A stretch of DNA of 34,035 nt from CAYUCE01 sp964443275 (GTDB lineage Bacteria; Bipolaricaulota; Bipolaricaulia; CAYUCE01): positions 1 to 34,035 of the forward strand of contig CAYUCE010000018.1 of NCBI GenBank assembly GCA_964443275.1. Direction: 5' to 3'. A program made the translations under genes and the position numbers. Positions 14,514 to 22,758 of the stretch are shown one piece after another. The notes beneath the pieces were generated by a model, which was not told where the DNA came from, did not search any database, and saw only the letters and a list, made by a program, of their open reading frames with translations. The first letter of the stretch is position 1. Each line of letters starts with the position of its first letter.

Positions 14514-15896
14514 TTATCTTCCCCCTATGGTTACGTCTTGAACCCGAAGATGAGGCGACCCCGTAGTCACCGGAAGCGGCATCTGACCTTCTTTACCACA
14601 CCCACCGGCGCTACCTATAATCTCCAAATCGTTGGCTATGCGGTCGATATTTTCCAGAGTCTTAAATACATTTCCGGTTAGGACCACATCCCTTATCAAC
14701 TCACCAACCTGGCCGTTCTTTATCTGATAGGCGTAGGCAGCGCTAAAGGTAAATTGCTCTAGTTGGGTCTGACCTCCGAAGGCACCCCTAGCGTAAATAC
14801 CCTCATCTATATCTTTAATCATCTGATCGAAGGAATCTTCACCATTTTCTATATAGGTATTTCTCATCCGGACGATGGGTTCGTATTGGTAGGAGACCGC
14901 CCTGGCGTTACCAGTAGGCTCGACTCCCATCTTTTTTGCAGTTTGCCTGGAATGCAAGAACCCCTTTAAGACACCATCCTTTATTAGGTAGGTCTTCTGG
15001 CGGGGGACTCCTTCGTCATCGTAGCGATAGTTTCCCCGTAGCCCCTCTATATATCCATCGTCAACTACGTTTAGAATATCCTGACCAAATTTCCTTCCCG
15101 GTTGTAAGATTTCCTTTAAGCGCTCATTTTTATGGATAAAATCCGCCTCACAAAGATGTCCAAATGCTTCGTGTATAAAGACTCCCCCTAATTCCTGGTC
15201 TAAAATAACTGTATGTTGCCCTCCCGGGGCGGGCTTAGCGGACAACAAATCTATCGCCCTTTTGGCCACTTTGCTCACCTCTTCTTCCTTACCTTCCACT
15301 ACCTCAAACCCCTGGGCCTCACCAAAGGACTCATAAGCCCGCTGGATATTCTTATTTCCCTCCTTAGCGGTAGCCGCAACCAAAAGCGTAACATCCGGAC
15401 GCTCTTCCCTGATAAAAGTGCCTTCGGTATTGGCATATATAATATCCTTAAAGAAATCCCGGTAGCGAACATTGGTGGATACAATGCGCTTATCATAGCT
15501 AAGCAGTAGTTGATTATACTTCTCAATTGCCTGCTTCTTATCGGATAAATTAACGGCTCGCATGTCTTTGGCAAGTGCTACTTTCACCTCATCCTGCACC
15601 GGTTCCACAGGCGCCAGGTTGTTTTTATCACGGATTTCTTTACTTACCGCCTTTCCCATCTTGTAAGCCCGATCGACCATCTTCTCCATTTCTCCTAAAC
15701 TATTAAAGACCGCTATGCCCCATCCTCCATCTACCAAAGCCCGAACAATTCCTCCTAATTCCGTGGCCAATTCAATATTTTCCAAATTATCTTTTTGGAA
15801 CTCAACCTCCGAGCGCCATTCTCTCTCCATCCGGATTTCCGCATAATCAGCTTGGCATTTGTGTAAAGCTTGTTTAATTTCTTCTTCTAATTCCAT
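14514..15896 (-). CDS. tldD: TldD-type metalloprotease, catalytic subunit
   Basis: This 460-residue catalytic partner of TldE carries the zinc motif HEAFGHLCEAD around residue 245-255 and the conserved Cys stretch GSAGGCGKEGQMPLPVTTGS near the C-terminus. The start is the ATG at 15896: AAGGAGGA lies 5-6 bases upstream, and this sequence falls inside the codons that a start at the upstream ATG (15914) would need. The gene is followed at once by tldE. Its 5' region of about 370 bases contains several inverted repeats and a tiny reading frame, described separately. Confidence 0.96.
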   Translation of the reverse strand: MELEEEIKQALHKCQADYAEIRMEREWRSEVEFQKDNLENIELATELGGIVRALVDGGWGIAVFNSLGEMEKMVDRAYKMGKAVSKEIRDKNNLAPVEPVQDEVKVALAKDMRAVNLSDKKQAIEKYNQLLLSYDKRIVSTNVRYRDFFKDIIYANTEGTFIREERPDVTLLVAATAKEGNKNIQRAYESFGEAQGFEVVEGKEEEVSKVAKRAIDLLSAKPAPGGQHTVILDQELGGVFIHEAFGHLCEADFIHKNERLKEILQPGRKFGQDILNVVDDGYIEGLRGNYRYDDEGVPRQKTYLIKDGVLKGFLHSRQTAKKMGVEPTGNARAVSYQYEPIVRMRNTYIENGEDSFDQMIKDIDEGIYARGAFGGQTQLEQFTFSAAYAYQIKNGQVGELIRDVVLTGNVFKTLENIDRIANDLEIIGSAGGCGKEGQMPLPVTTGSPHLRVQDVTIGGR

Positions 15897-16018
15897 TTTT
15901 TTCCTCCTTCCCATAGTTAAATCCCAAAGAAAAAATTTCCATCTTAAGGTTCACCTGCCCATATTAATCTACGGTTATTTACCGTAAGGGAGAGAAATTT
16001 TTTCCCACATTTTGGAAT

Positions 16019-16096
16019 CTATTTGACAAACGAAAGCAAGAAGTTATAACCGAGAAATTTTTCTCTTCCTCCAAGGCAGGGTGACCGAAGATGCAT
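16019..16096 (-). CDS. Possible 25-residue small peptide upstream of tldD
   Basis: On the minus strand an ATG at 16096 has a strong ribosome-binding site (AAAGGAGGGG) two to three bases before it and encodes MHLRSPCLGGREKFLGYNFL followed by LSFVK and a TAG stop. It would be transcribed ahead of tldD if the TATAAT at 16124-16129 is a real -10 box. It could be a leader peptide, a TldDE substrate-like peptide or chance. No homologue is recognised. Confidence 0.25.
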   Translation of the reverse strand: MHLRSPCLGGREKFLGYNFLLSFVK

Positions 16097-16202
16097 GTCC
16101 CCTCCTTTGGATTAACATAGTTTATTATATTCCAAACTTTCTTGGCAAGGGGGGTGAACTTTATCCACCACCCCTTGAAATCAAATCTTGATCTCTTTAA
16201 AA

Positions 16203-16232
16203 TTGACCCCTTTGACCGAAGGTTGTTTTATA
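16203..16232 (+). promoter_or_regulatory. Probable promoter of the DUF6485-type gene
   Basis: TTGACC (16203-16208) is followed after 17-18 bases by TTTTAT/TTTATA (16226-16232), about 35 bases before the ATG. An AGAGGTG ribosome-binding site precedes the start codon. Confidence 0.4.
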
Positions 16233-16266
16233 TAAACTGAAATTCGTCCACAAAAGAGGTGCCTAT

Positions 16267-16467
16267 ATGACTACAGAATGTGAGAAATACCAACGCAACT
16301 TAGACCATTGCAACTGCACATACAGCGGTTGCCCAAGAAAAGGAAATTGTTGCGAATGTATCAGATATCATTTAAAAAGTAGTCAACTTCCGGCTTGCGT
16401 GTTCCCTGAGAAAGTTGAGAAGACCTACGACAGGTCCTTTCAGAAATTCATAGAAACCTATAGCTAA
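16267..16467 (+). CDS. Small cysteine-rich protein, DUF6485-type
   Basis: This 66-residue protein has eight cysteines in the first 44 positions (5, 15, 17, 22, 28, 29, 31, 44), arranged as CNCTYSGCPRKGNCCECIRY and LPACVFP. This matches the small family I know as DUF6485, which has no assigned function and is common in anaerobes; the pattern suggests metal or iron-sulfur binding. The ATG has a good ribosome-binding site (AGAGGTG) and its own promoter. It converges on murF with a 28-base gap that contains a short GC-rich hairpin. Confidence 0.8.
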   Translation: MTTECEKYQRNLDHCNCTYSGCPRKGNCCECIRYHLKSSQLPACVFPEKVEKTYDRSFQKFIETYS

Positions 16468-16495
16468 ACCTGGCGAGCGCCGGTTATATCCCAGA

Positions 16496-17917
16496 TTATA
16501 TCCTAAGTAAGCCGGATACCAACTTATCAAGTTCCATTTTTCTGGAACCTTTAATCAAAATTATATTTTTACTGTCTTTCAATAAATTGATGATTAGCTT
16601 TTTTAGCTTATTCTTATCGTTTGTTTGGATGACTTCGCTTTCCGGCCATCCCGAATCATTTAAAAGGTAGTCACCGGCCAATTTGGCCAGTTTCCCAAAA
16701 GTAAACAGATAATCGATATCTAACTCAGAAACAAACTGTCCTATTTGTTTATGAGCATCCGCCGCTCGCCAGCCTAACTCCAACATATCCCCAAAGACAA
16801 AGACCTTTTTATATCCATCCACTTTTAATCTATCCAGGGTTTTTAAAGCCCGTTTAGTCGAATATGGGTTGGCATTATAGGAATCATCCAAGATGATTCC
16901 CGATTGCCCCCAAGGTTTTTGCTCCATCCGATGGGGGAAAGGCTTAAATTCTAAAATCCCTTTCCTGATATCCGAAAGCTTAGCTCCCAACTTGTCAGCC
17001 AGGGCTATAGAAGCCAGCATATTGGCCACATTGAATCTACCAAGCAAATGAGAGTTTACTTCAAACTCATCGCGCTCCCTCACGCAAATAAAATTTATCC
17101 CTTCCAGGCTTTGATCATTAATTTGGGCCCCATAAAAGCTGGCTGGTTCGAATCTACCTTCTATGCTAAAGCCTATCACACTTGGCAGGTTTTCTTCTGA
17201 CTTTAAAGCAAGTGATCTTAGAAATTTAGAATCAAAATTTAAAACAGCGGTTCCATATGAAGGTAACTCCTCTACTAACTCCCACTTTGCCTGAGCCAGT
17301 TGGTCACGGTCAGGAAAGTTACCCAGATGAGCATCACCGATAGTAGTGATTACTCCATGTGTAGGTCTAAGGATTTTAGCCAATTCTCTTATCTCCCCTT
17401 TTTTTTGCATGGCCAGTTCAAAGACCCCTACCTGAGCCCCCTCCGGGATATTCAAAACAGCTTGTGGTAAACCATATTCGGTGTTATAGTTTCCAGCCGA
17501 ACGATAGCAGGCGGTTTTTTGGCTCAAAATATGAAAGAGAAGTTCTTTAGTAGTGGTCTTCCCGGAGGAGCCAGTGATTCCCACTATAGGTATATCTAAC
17601 TTCTGCCGGTACTTTTTTGCCAACTGCTGCAACCCATTAGTGGTATTCTTTACCTTAACTAAATTGTGGAATTCATCCAGATTTGATTCATCAATTTTCT
17701 CTAGGGAAGAGACTAAAGCACCGCCAGCTCCCCGGTGGTAAGCTTCCGGTAGATGAAAGTGACCATCTGTCCTTTGGCCGGGAAGGCAGACAAATAGGTC
17801 GTGGGGGTTTACCTCTCTGCTATCGGTAGATACTCCGTTAATTGGACAGGATAAATCTTGGTTGATAATTTGGCCGCCAGTTACCTTTCTAATCCAATTC
17901 AGACTGAATTTGGACAT
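16496..17917 (-). CDS. murF: UDP-N-acetylmuramoyl-tripeptide--D-alanyl-D-alanine ligase
   Basis: This 473-residue Mur ligase adds D-Ala-D-Ala to the UDP-MurNAc-tripeptide, the last cytoplasmic step of peptidoglycan precursor synthesis. The N-terminal substrate domain has INGVSTDSREVNPHDLFVCL. The P-loop is GITGSSGKTTTKELL at about 113-127. The MurF-specific motif DDSYNANPYSTKRAL follows in the third quarter, then VFVFGDMLELG. It is not in a division/cell-wall cluster. Instead it is the last gene after the S55-like peptidase (12-base gap), probably in the tatA-sucC-S55-murF transcript. It shows that the host makes peptidoglycan. Confidence 0.96.
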   Translation of the reverse strand: MSKFSLNWIRKVTGGQIINQDLSCPINGVSTDSREVNPHDLFVCLPGQRTDGHFHLPEAYHRGAGGALVSSLEKIDESNLDEFHNLVKVKNTTNGLQQLAKKYRQKLDIPIVGITGSSGKTTTKELLFHILSQKTACYRSAGNYNTEYGLPQAVLNIPEGAQVGVFELAMQKKGEIRELAKILRPTHGVITTIGDAHLGNFPDRDQLAQAKWELVEELPSYGTAVLNFDSKFLRSLALKSEENLPSVIGFSIEGRFEPASFYGAQINDQSLEGINFICVRERDEFEVNSHLLGRFNVANMLASIALADKLGAKLSDIRKGILEFKPFPHRMEQKPWGQSGIILDDSYNANPYSTKRALKTLDRLKVDGYKKVFVFGDMLELGWRAADAHKQIGQFVSELDIDYLFTFGKLAKLAGDYLLNDSGWPESEVIQTNDKNKLKKLIINLLKDSKNIILIKGSRKMELDKLVSGLLRI

Positions 17918-17929
17918 TAAGAAATCAAT

Positions 17930-19792
17930 TTAAGGACAGTAGAAAGGGAATTTGCATTTCTCGCTCTCTTTTTCCTCTTCCTTTTCATCTTGGTCCGTTT
18001 TCACCTTGATCTGTACTGTTTTCTCCCCGGTTATTATCTTCTCACCTACTTTCTTCAAGCTAGTTGCCTCTTGATCGACCTTTTCATCCTTTTCTTTTTC
18101 ATCAGAAGAAAGACCCGTAATCTGTACGGTAAGATAATTATTGCTACTTGAGGATTCAATTGCCTCTATAAGCTCTTCTAGGTTTTCAAATTCGGGGGCT
18201 CCTTTGTCATCCTCACCATCTTTAGATCCTCCAAAAGCTCTTAAATTCAAGCTAGTCCGGTCGATATCCTCAGGAATTTTCACCTGACCGCTTACCTCCA
18301 TCTCCTGCCCTCTAAAGGGTTTTAGTAATACAGTGTAATTTACTTCATCCCCGGCTTTGTATTCTTCTTTATCTACCTGCAGGGATTTTATCCGGACCAA
18401 ATTGACCGCCGTTTCCACCTGCATTTTAACGTCAATATATTGGATCCGAGGAGCACAAAATTCGTTTTGGATCAGCAAAAAGGCTGCTTGCGACACTTGT
18501 ATCGGGCCTAGAGGTGCTATGTCCTCGAAACTATAGAAGGTGTCTTCCCGTTTTAAATCCCGGGGCAGTCCTTCACCTTCTATTCGATATTTTATCTTCA
18601 GACTCCCTTCTCCTATGCGGTTTAAAGTAGTATCCACCGCCTGTAGAAGGATCGAATATATAAGCTGAGGGGCTAGCTGAGGATCCCCGGTTATCTGAAC
18701 GAAAAAATCTCTTTCATTATCCTTTGTCAAATCCTTCACGTGCACTTTAATATCAATGCTCTCTGGCTGAACCCCAAGCGCTCCGGCCACCCCCTGTGAT
18801 CGATCCTCGAATATCCCTCCCACGGTTTCGGTAAAGTTTGCATATTTAAAAGGAAACTCCAGTGATTTAATCGTATCTAGTATATGGGCCTTGGTTAAAA
18901 AGAATTGGCTCGATCCTGTAAACATAAAGGAGTGACCAAAAGCCAGCACTAGATCTTTGTCAAGGTAGGTAAGAGTTCCTAAAGCTCCCATAGTTATATC
19001 CCCTTGAGCCATCAACACCCCTATTGAGGAGCCCGGCTCCAAGTTAATCGGGGAACCATTGACTTGAATATCGGTAATTTCTGATCCGAACTCATAGGAA
19101 TCTAACTGACGCAATTGGATGGGGTGTCTAGATTGCAAGCCGGACTTCATCATGGATATAAAATCAGTGGCCGAGTGAGTATAAGCTAAGAGTTTCCTTT
19201 CCTGATTGAGTAAATCTCCCGATATTCCCATCTTTAACTGATAAAATGCACGATCTCCCATACCCGATACCCAGATGGGGCCGAAAATTTCTCCTCCTTT
19301 AACCTTCCTGCTCACCGGGTCTGAATCCGGCTCTGAAGGACCGTTACTTGAACCTATATTTACCTTCTCCTTAACTTGATCGATTAATTTGAGCATGCTC
19401 TGGATGGGGGTGATTACTGCGGTGGGATTTTCGGCCGTATCGAAAGTGGCCGCTTGACTTATAGCCCCGATCAATTTGCCATCTACATAAACTGGACTCC
19501 CGCTCATCCCTGCAGATATGCCCCCCGATTTCTCGATGGGAGGGCCACTGGCCCTACATAAAATTAGATCATTTAACTCACCCGGGTTATCAATGATATC
19601 AACAATGTGAATCATAAATTTTTCTATTTTATCGCCTTTAACTATAGTTTTGCCCACTCCCCGCATTCCCGGTTTTAACTGATCGATAAACATAAAAATC
19701 TCTTTTTGATCAGATTGGGCGGAAGGTTGGGTTGATACCAAGCCGGTAAGAGAAATCACCAGAAGTAAAGCCCATAACCTTTTGAATTTCAT
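17930..19792 (-). CDS. Secreted S55-family (SpoIVB-like) serine peptidase, paralogue 1
   Basis: This 620-residue protein has an N-terminal signal sequence (KRLWALLLVISLTGLVS) with likely cleavage after about residue 26. The S55 serine motif GGISAGMSGSPVYVDGKLIG (Ser97) lies near the N-terminus and the histidine motif GALGTLTYLDKDLVLAFGHS (His287) about 190 residues later. In SpoIVB of sporulating Firmicutes the order is His then Ser, so this domain appears permuted. The remainder is beta-rich, with an immunoglobulin-like segment near 460-530 (VDKEEYKAGDEVNYTVLLKP). It ends in a Lys/Glu-rich tail closing with CKFPFYC. ATG at 19792 is chosen because TAGGAGG lies 5 bases upstream. A paralogue lies at 24959. 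The substrate is unknown. Confidence 0.85.
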   Translation of the reverse strand: MKFKRLWALLLVISLTGLVSTQPSAQSDQKEIFMFIDQLKPGMRGVGKTIVKGDKIEKFMIHIVDIIDNPGELNDLILCRASGPPIEKSGGISAGMSGSPVYVDGKLIGAISQAATFDTAENPTAVITPIQSMLKLIDQVKEKVNIGSSNGPSEPDSDPVSRKVKGGEIFGPIWVSGMGDRAFYQLKMGISGDLLNQERKLLAYTHSATDFISMMKSGLQSRHPIQLRQLDSYEFGSEITDIQVNGSPINLEPGSSIGVLMAQGDITMGALGTLTYLDKDLVLAFGHSFMFTGSSQFFLTKAHILDTIKSLEFPFKYANFTETVGGIFEDRSQGVAGALGVQPESIDIKVHVKDLTKDNERDFFVQITGDPQLAPQLIYSILLQAVDTTLNRIGEGSLKIKYRIEGEGLPRDLKREDTFYSFEDIAPLGPIQVSQAAFLLIQNEFCAPRIQYIDVKMQVETAVNLVRIKSLQVDKEEYKAGDEVNYTVLLKPFRGQEMEVSGQVKIPEDIDRTSLNLRAFGGSKDGEDDKGAPEFENLEELIEAIESSSSNNYLTVQITGLSSDEKEKDEKVDQEATSLKKVGEKIITGEKTVQIKVKTDQDEKEEEKESEKCKFPFYCP

Positions 19793-19850
19793 CAAGGCCT
19801 CCTAAGATGAGGGGACGAGTTAATCAGCTCTTTATAAATAAAGGAGAGGA

Positions 19851-20978
19851 TCAATTAATAAACTTTACTATTTGCCGAACCCCTTTTTCCAGGCTGGATA
19901 CCGGAGTTATGTCCTTCTCTTCCAGGATTTTTCGCCCTTCACTCTCATTTGTACCCGTTAACCTAACCACCATAGGATGATCTAGCCCTAGGCTTTCTTT
20001 AGCGGCGATAATACCCTTGGCCACTTGATCACAGCGGGTAATTCCCCCAAAGATATTGACCAAGATTCCCTCAATTCGTTCATCCAGGGAAACTATTTCC
20101 AAAGCCTTCTTTACCCTATCACTAGATGCACCTCCACCAATATCCAAAAAATTGGCCGGTTTCCCGCCTTCGGCTTGAATAACATCCAGTGTGGCCATTA
20201 CCAATCCGGCACCGTTTCCGATCACTCCAATATTACCATCCAACTTCACATACTGCAGACCAGCTTCCTTGGCTTTTTCTTCTAGTGAACCCCCCACAGT
20301 CTTGGCAAATTTATTCAGCTTTGGAAACTGGGAAAGAGAGTCGTCATCAATGATAAATTTAGAGTCTATAGCCACTAACTTCCCGTCGCCGGTGATCGCC
20401 AGTGGGTTTATTTCCACCAAAGTAGCTTTATATTTGAGGAAAGCTTTATAAAGCTTTTCAATTATTCGGTAGGATGATTTAAACAGTTGATCCTTAAATC
20501 CAGCCCTAAACAAAATTTTCCTGATCTGAAAGGGCTGAATCCCCTCTAACGGATGTATATAAAAGCGGTGTATAGCTTGAGGTTTCTGTCTGGCTACTTC
20601 TTCAATATCCACTCCGCCTTCGGTAGAAAGTATGACCACCGGCTTTTTTTGCGAACGATCTAAAGTAATTCCCACATAAAGCTCCTTGGCTATATCCACC
20701 GCCCGGGTTATTAGAAGCTGATTTACCTTCTCTCCTTTTATCTCTGAGCCCAGGATTGATCGGGCAGCTTTTGCCGCTTCCTCCGGTGAGTCCACTAACT
20801 TAATCCCCCCCGCCACCCCCCGGCCACCTACTGAGACCTGGGCTTTAACCGCTACCTTCCCACCCAAATTACGTGCTATTTTTTCTGTCTGGCGGACGGA
20901 TGTGGCAATACTCCCTTCTGGCACCGGGATATCGAATTCTCTAAAAAGCTCCTTACCCTGATATTCTAAAAGTTTCAT
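19851..20978 (-). CDS. sucC: Succinyl-CoA synthetase (ADP-forming) beta subunit
   Basis: The protein has 375 residues, slightly shorter than the usual 385-390. The N-terminal ATP-grasp domain starts LEYQGKELFREFDIPVPEG and has KAQVSVGGRGVAGGIKL (the usual Lys of GKAGG is Val). ATLVEINPLAI and the Mg-binding region DSKFIIDDD follow. The C-terminal ligase domain has GNIGVIGNGAGLVMATLDVI, LDIGGGAS and ILVNIFGGITRCDQVA. SucC with SucD converts succinyl-CoA, ADP and phosphate to succinate, CoA and ATP. The partner sucD, almost always the next gene, is absent here: the following gene is the S55-like peptidase, the preceding one tatA. It could also serve in a malate-CoA or other acyl-CoA ligase pair. 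Confidence 0.92.
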   Translation of the reverse strand: MKLLEYQGKELFREFDIPVPEGSIATSVRQTEKIARNLGGKVAVKAQVSVGGRGVAGGIKLVDSPEEAAKAARSILGSEIKGEKVNQLLITRAVDIAKELYVGITLDRSQKKPVVILSTEGGVDIEEVARQKPQAIHRFYIHPLEGIQPFQIRKILFRAGFKDQLFKSSYRIIEKLYKAFLKYKATLVEINPLAITGDGKLVAIDSKFIIDDDSLSQFPKLNKFAKTVGGSLEEKAKEAGLQYVKLDGNIGVIGNGAGLVMATLDVIQAEGGKPANFLDIGGGASSDRVKKALEIVSLDERIEGILVNIFGGITRCDQVAKGIIAAKESLGLDHPMVVRLTGTNESEGRKILEEKDITPVSSLEKGVRQIVKFIN

Positions 20979-21007
20979 CTAACTGATAAAATGGTAAAGC
21001 TTGCCGG

Positions 21008-21349
21008 CTAATTTGCGGCCGATTTTTCTTTATCCGCTGTTTCTGATTTATCAACACCGGACGCTTTTTCCCCCGGTGGAGAAAACGTGGAAAGCTTACT
21101 TTCCCCGTCCTTTTCGGCCTCTAGTTTTTCTGGCGAGCTTTTAGTCGAACTAATTTGTTTTTCTTCCTCAAAGCCGCTTCTTATTTCACTGGAGGCCTTT
21201 TTAAACTCCCGCATGCCTTTTCCTAAAGACCTAGCGATCTCGGGCATTTTATTGGCTCCAAACAGAAGCAGCACTATGAAGAATATAATAACCAGCTCCA
21301 TGGGTCCAGGAAAGCCTATAAGCATCGTAGAAAGACCAAGTATAAACAT
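21008..21349 (-). CDS. tatA: Sec-independent translocase protein TatA/TatE
   Basis: This 113-residue protein shows the typical TatA plan: a short N-terminal membrane helix (GPMELVIIFFIVLLLF), the hinge FGANKMPEIARSLG with the conserved FG, the amphipathic helix KGMREFKKASSEIRS and a long polar tail. TatA forms the size-adapting pore of the twin-arginine pathway for folded proteins. I chose the ATG at 21349, eight bases from AAGGAGG; the ATG at 21355 is only two bases from it. The N-terminal segment before the helix is longer than usual. No tatC is adjacent. It heads the likely tatA-sucC-S55-murF transcript. Confidence 0.93.
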   Translation of the reverse strand: MFILGLSTMLIGFPGPMELVIIFFIVLLLFGANKMPEIARSLGKGMREFKKASSEIRSGFEEEKQISSTKSSPEKLEAEKDGESKLSTFSPPGEKASGVDKSETADKEKSAAN

Positions 21350-21370
21350 CCTCATTTCCTCCTTAACTTA

Positions 21371-21408
21371 TGCAAATTTACTTTAGCAAACTAAAGCCGG
21401 TAAATCAA
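21371..21408 (-). promoter_or_regulatory. Possible tatA promoter overlapped by a hairpin
   Basis: On the minus strand TTGATT (21403-21408) is 17 bases from TAAAGT (21380-21385). A two-part inverted repeat covers it: CTTTAG/CTAAAG with a 4-base loop, flanked by ATTTAC-type/GTAAAT arms. The overlap suggests an operator, but both calls are weak. Confidence 0.35.
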
Positions 21409-21455
21409 AAGTGAGGGCAAACCAAAAAGAGTAAGGTAAAAGTGTCCCCTCTAAT

Positions 21456-21484
21456 TTGAGTATAGGTTTAATTTTGGCCATACT
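21456..21484 (+). promoter_or_regulatory. Probable promoter of the HD-domain gene
   Basis: TTGAGT (21456-21461), 17-base spacer, CATACT (21479-21484), located 50 bases before the ATG, which itself has a GGGAGGT ribosome-binding site. Confidence 0.45.
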
Positions 21485-21533
21485 TAGGTACCGTCTTTCT
21501 TAAACTTCAATAAAAGAGGGAGGTAGTAGACAA

Positions 21534-22727
21534 ATGATCAGGAAGGCCCTTATTTTAGAAATTTTTGGACCGGCCAGCATGCAGAGATGGAATGACAAAA
21601 TACGCCCGGTTGAACTGACCGAGTTGGACAAGCAAGCCCATAAGATGATCATTGCTTATATGCTGGGTAAATTTCAAGAGAAAAATGAAGGTGACCGAGT
21701 TGACTGGATAAGAATTATTGAAGGAGGTCTTTTTGAGTTCTTGCAGCGGCTGGTCATCACCGATCTAAAACCTCAGCTTTTCTACCGCATCAAGGAAGAC
21801 CGAGACAAATACGAAAAGCTAAACGAATGGGTCTATACACAGATAGAGAAAGCCATTTCTCCTTTAGGAGGTGACTTCTGCCGCAGGTTCAAAGGCTATC
21901 TTTTCGAGACATCTGAAGATACCAATAAAAGAATCCTCGGAGCCGCCCATTTCTATGCTACCAAATGGGAATTTGACATAATTAAGCAGGCGAATCCAAA
22001 TGGATATGAGATACCGGAAATAGAAAATCGCCTCCAAAAAAAGCAGGAGGAATATTACGACCTTTACGGAATCCAGCAGCTTGCACTCTATTCTAAACTG
22101 GATAATTTCATCGATCTATGCGGGCAATTGCGGTTTCAGATCAGGTGGAGCCACCTGCATAGATTCCCTCGGACCTCGGTTCTCGGCCATATGTTGATTG
22201 TGGCTATATTGTCTTACCTTTTTTCACTGGAGATAGGGGCCTGCCGGAGAAGATGCATTAACAACTATTTCACCGGCCTATTTCATGACCTTCCAGAGGC
22301 GTTAACCAGGGACATCAGCCATCCGGTAAAGAGAGCTGTTTCCGGACTGGATCAGCTGATCAAGAATTATGAAAAAGAAGAGATGAAAAAAAGAGTACAT
22401 GAACTAATACCAGACGAGTGGCATCCAGAAATCCAGATGTTTACACAGGCTGAATTCGAAAGCATTATCCAGGTTGACGGAGAAAGAAAGGTGGTAAACT
22501 CTCAAAAAATTAGTGATAGATATAACCAAAACAAATACGCTCCCCGGGATGGAGAGTTAGTAAGAGCAGCCGACGATCTGGCCGCTTTTGTGGAAGCTTA
22601 TTTGGCAACTGAAAATGGTATAACCAGCAAGGACTTCCAAGAGGCCATGCATTCACTGCATAGTGAGTATGAGGATAAAACTATCTCCGGTATTGAATTT
22701 AGCCAGATTTACGAAGATTTCAGTTAA
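21534..22727 (+). CDS. HD-domain phosphohydrolase (YfbR-like HD superfamily)
   Basis: This 397-residue soluble protein has a central HD domain. His219 (SVLGHMLIVA) is the first ligand, the doublet is in FTGLFHDLPEALTRDISHPV (His251-Asp252, with Glu255 and Asp260), and a final Asp lies in VRAADDLAAFVEAY near residue 345. The HDLPE...TGDI/TRDI pattern with a following proline-lysine is that of the YfbR/HD_3 group of metal-dependent nucleotidases. The first 190 residues are helical and have no recognised domain. Nucleotide monophosphate or related phosphoester hydrolysis is likely, but the substrate is not known. It stands alone with its own promoter and converges on the thioesterase gene. Confidence 0.8.
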   Translation: MIRKALILEIFGPASMQRWNDKIRPVELTELDKQAHKMIIAYMLGKFQEKNEGDRVDWIRIIEGGLFEFLQRLVITDLKPQLFYRIKEDRDKYEKLNEWVYTQIEKAISPLGGDFCRRFKGYLFETSEDTNKRILGAAHFYATKWEFDIIKQANPNGYEIPEIENRLQKKQEEYYDLYGIQQLALYSKLDNFIDLCGQLRFQIRWSHLHRFPRTSVLGHMLIVAILSYLFSLEIGACRRRCINNYFTGLFHDLPEALTRDISHPVKRAVSGLDQLIKNYEKEEMKKRVHELIPDEWHPEIQMFTQAEFESIIQVDGERKVVNSQKISDRYNQNKYAPRDGELVRAADDLAAFVEAYLATENGITSKDFQEAMHSLHSEYEDKTISGIEFSQIYEDFS

Positions 22728-22758
22728 AGATCGCTTTAGGTTATAAATGCTCATCTTT

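Larger units (their letters stand above)
15897..16266. other. 370-base divergent intergenic region with inverted repeats
   Basis: This spacer separates divergent tldD and the DUF6485-type gene. It holds a perfect 6-bp hairpin with 5-base loop at 15970-15986 (TACGGT/ACCGTA), an A/T palindrome GAGAAAAATTTCTC near 16052-16065, an inverted repeat 16146-16156/16169-16177 (CAAGGGG.../...CCCCTTG), and a minus-strand TATAAT at 16124-16129 that could serve tldD. A plus-strand promoter lies at its right end. No known riboswitch class was recognised. Confidence 0.55.

Noticed and set aside
16468..16495. Bidirectional terminator between the DUF6485-type gene and murF
   Set aside because: The GC-rich palindrome (GGCG/CGCC) has only a two-base loop and no convincing T-run, so I did not call it.
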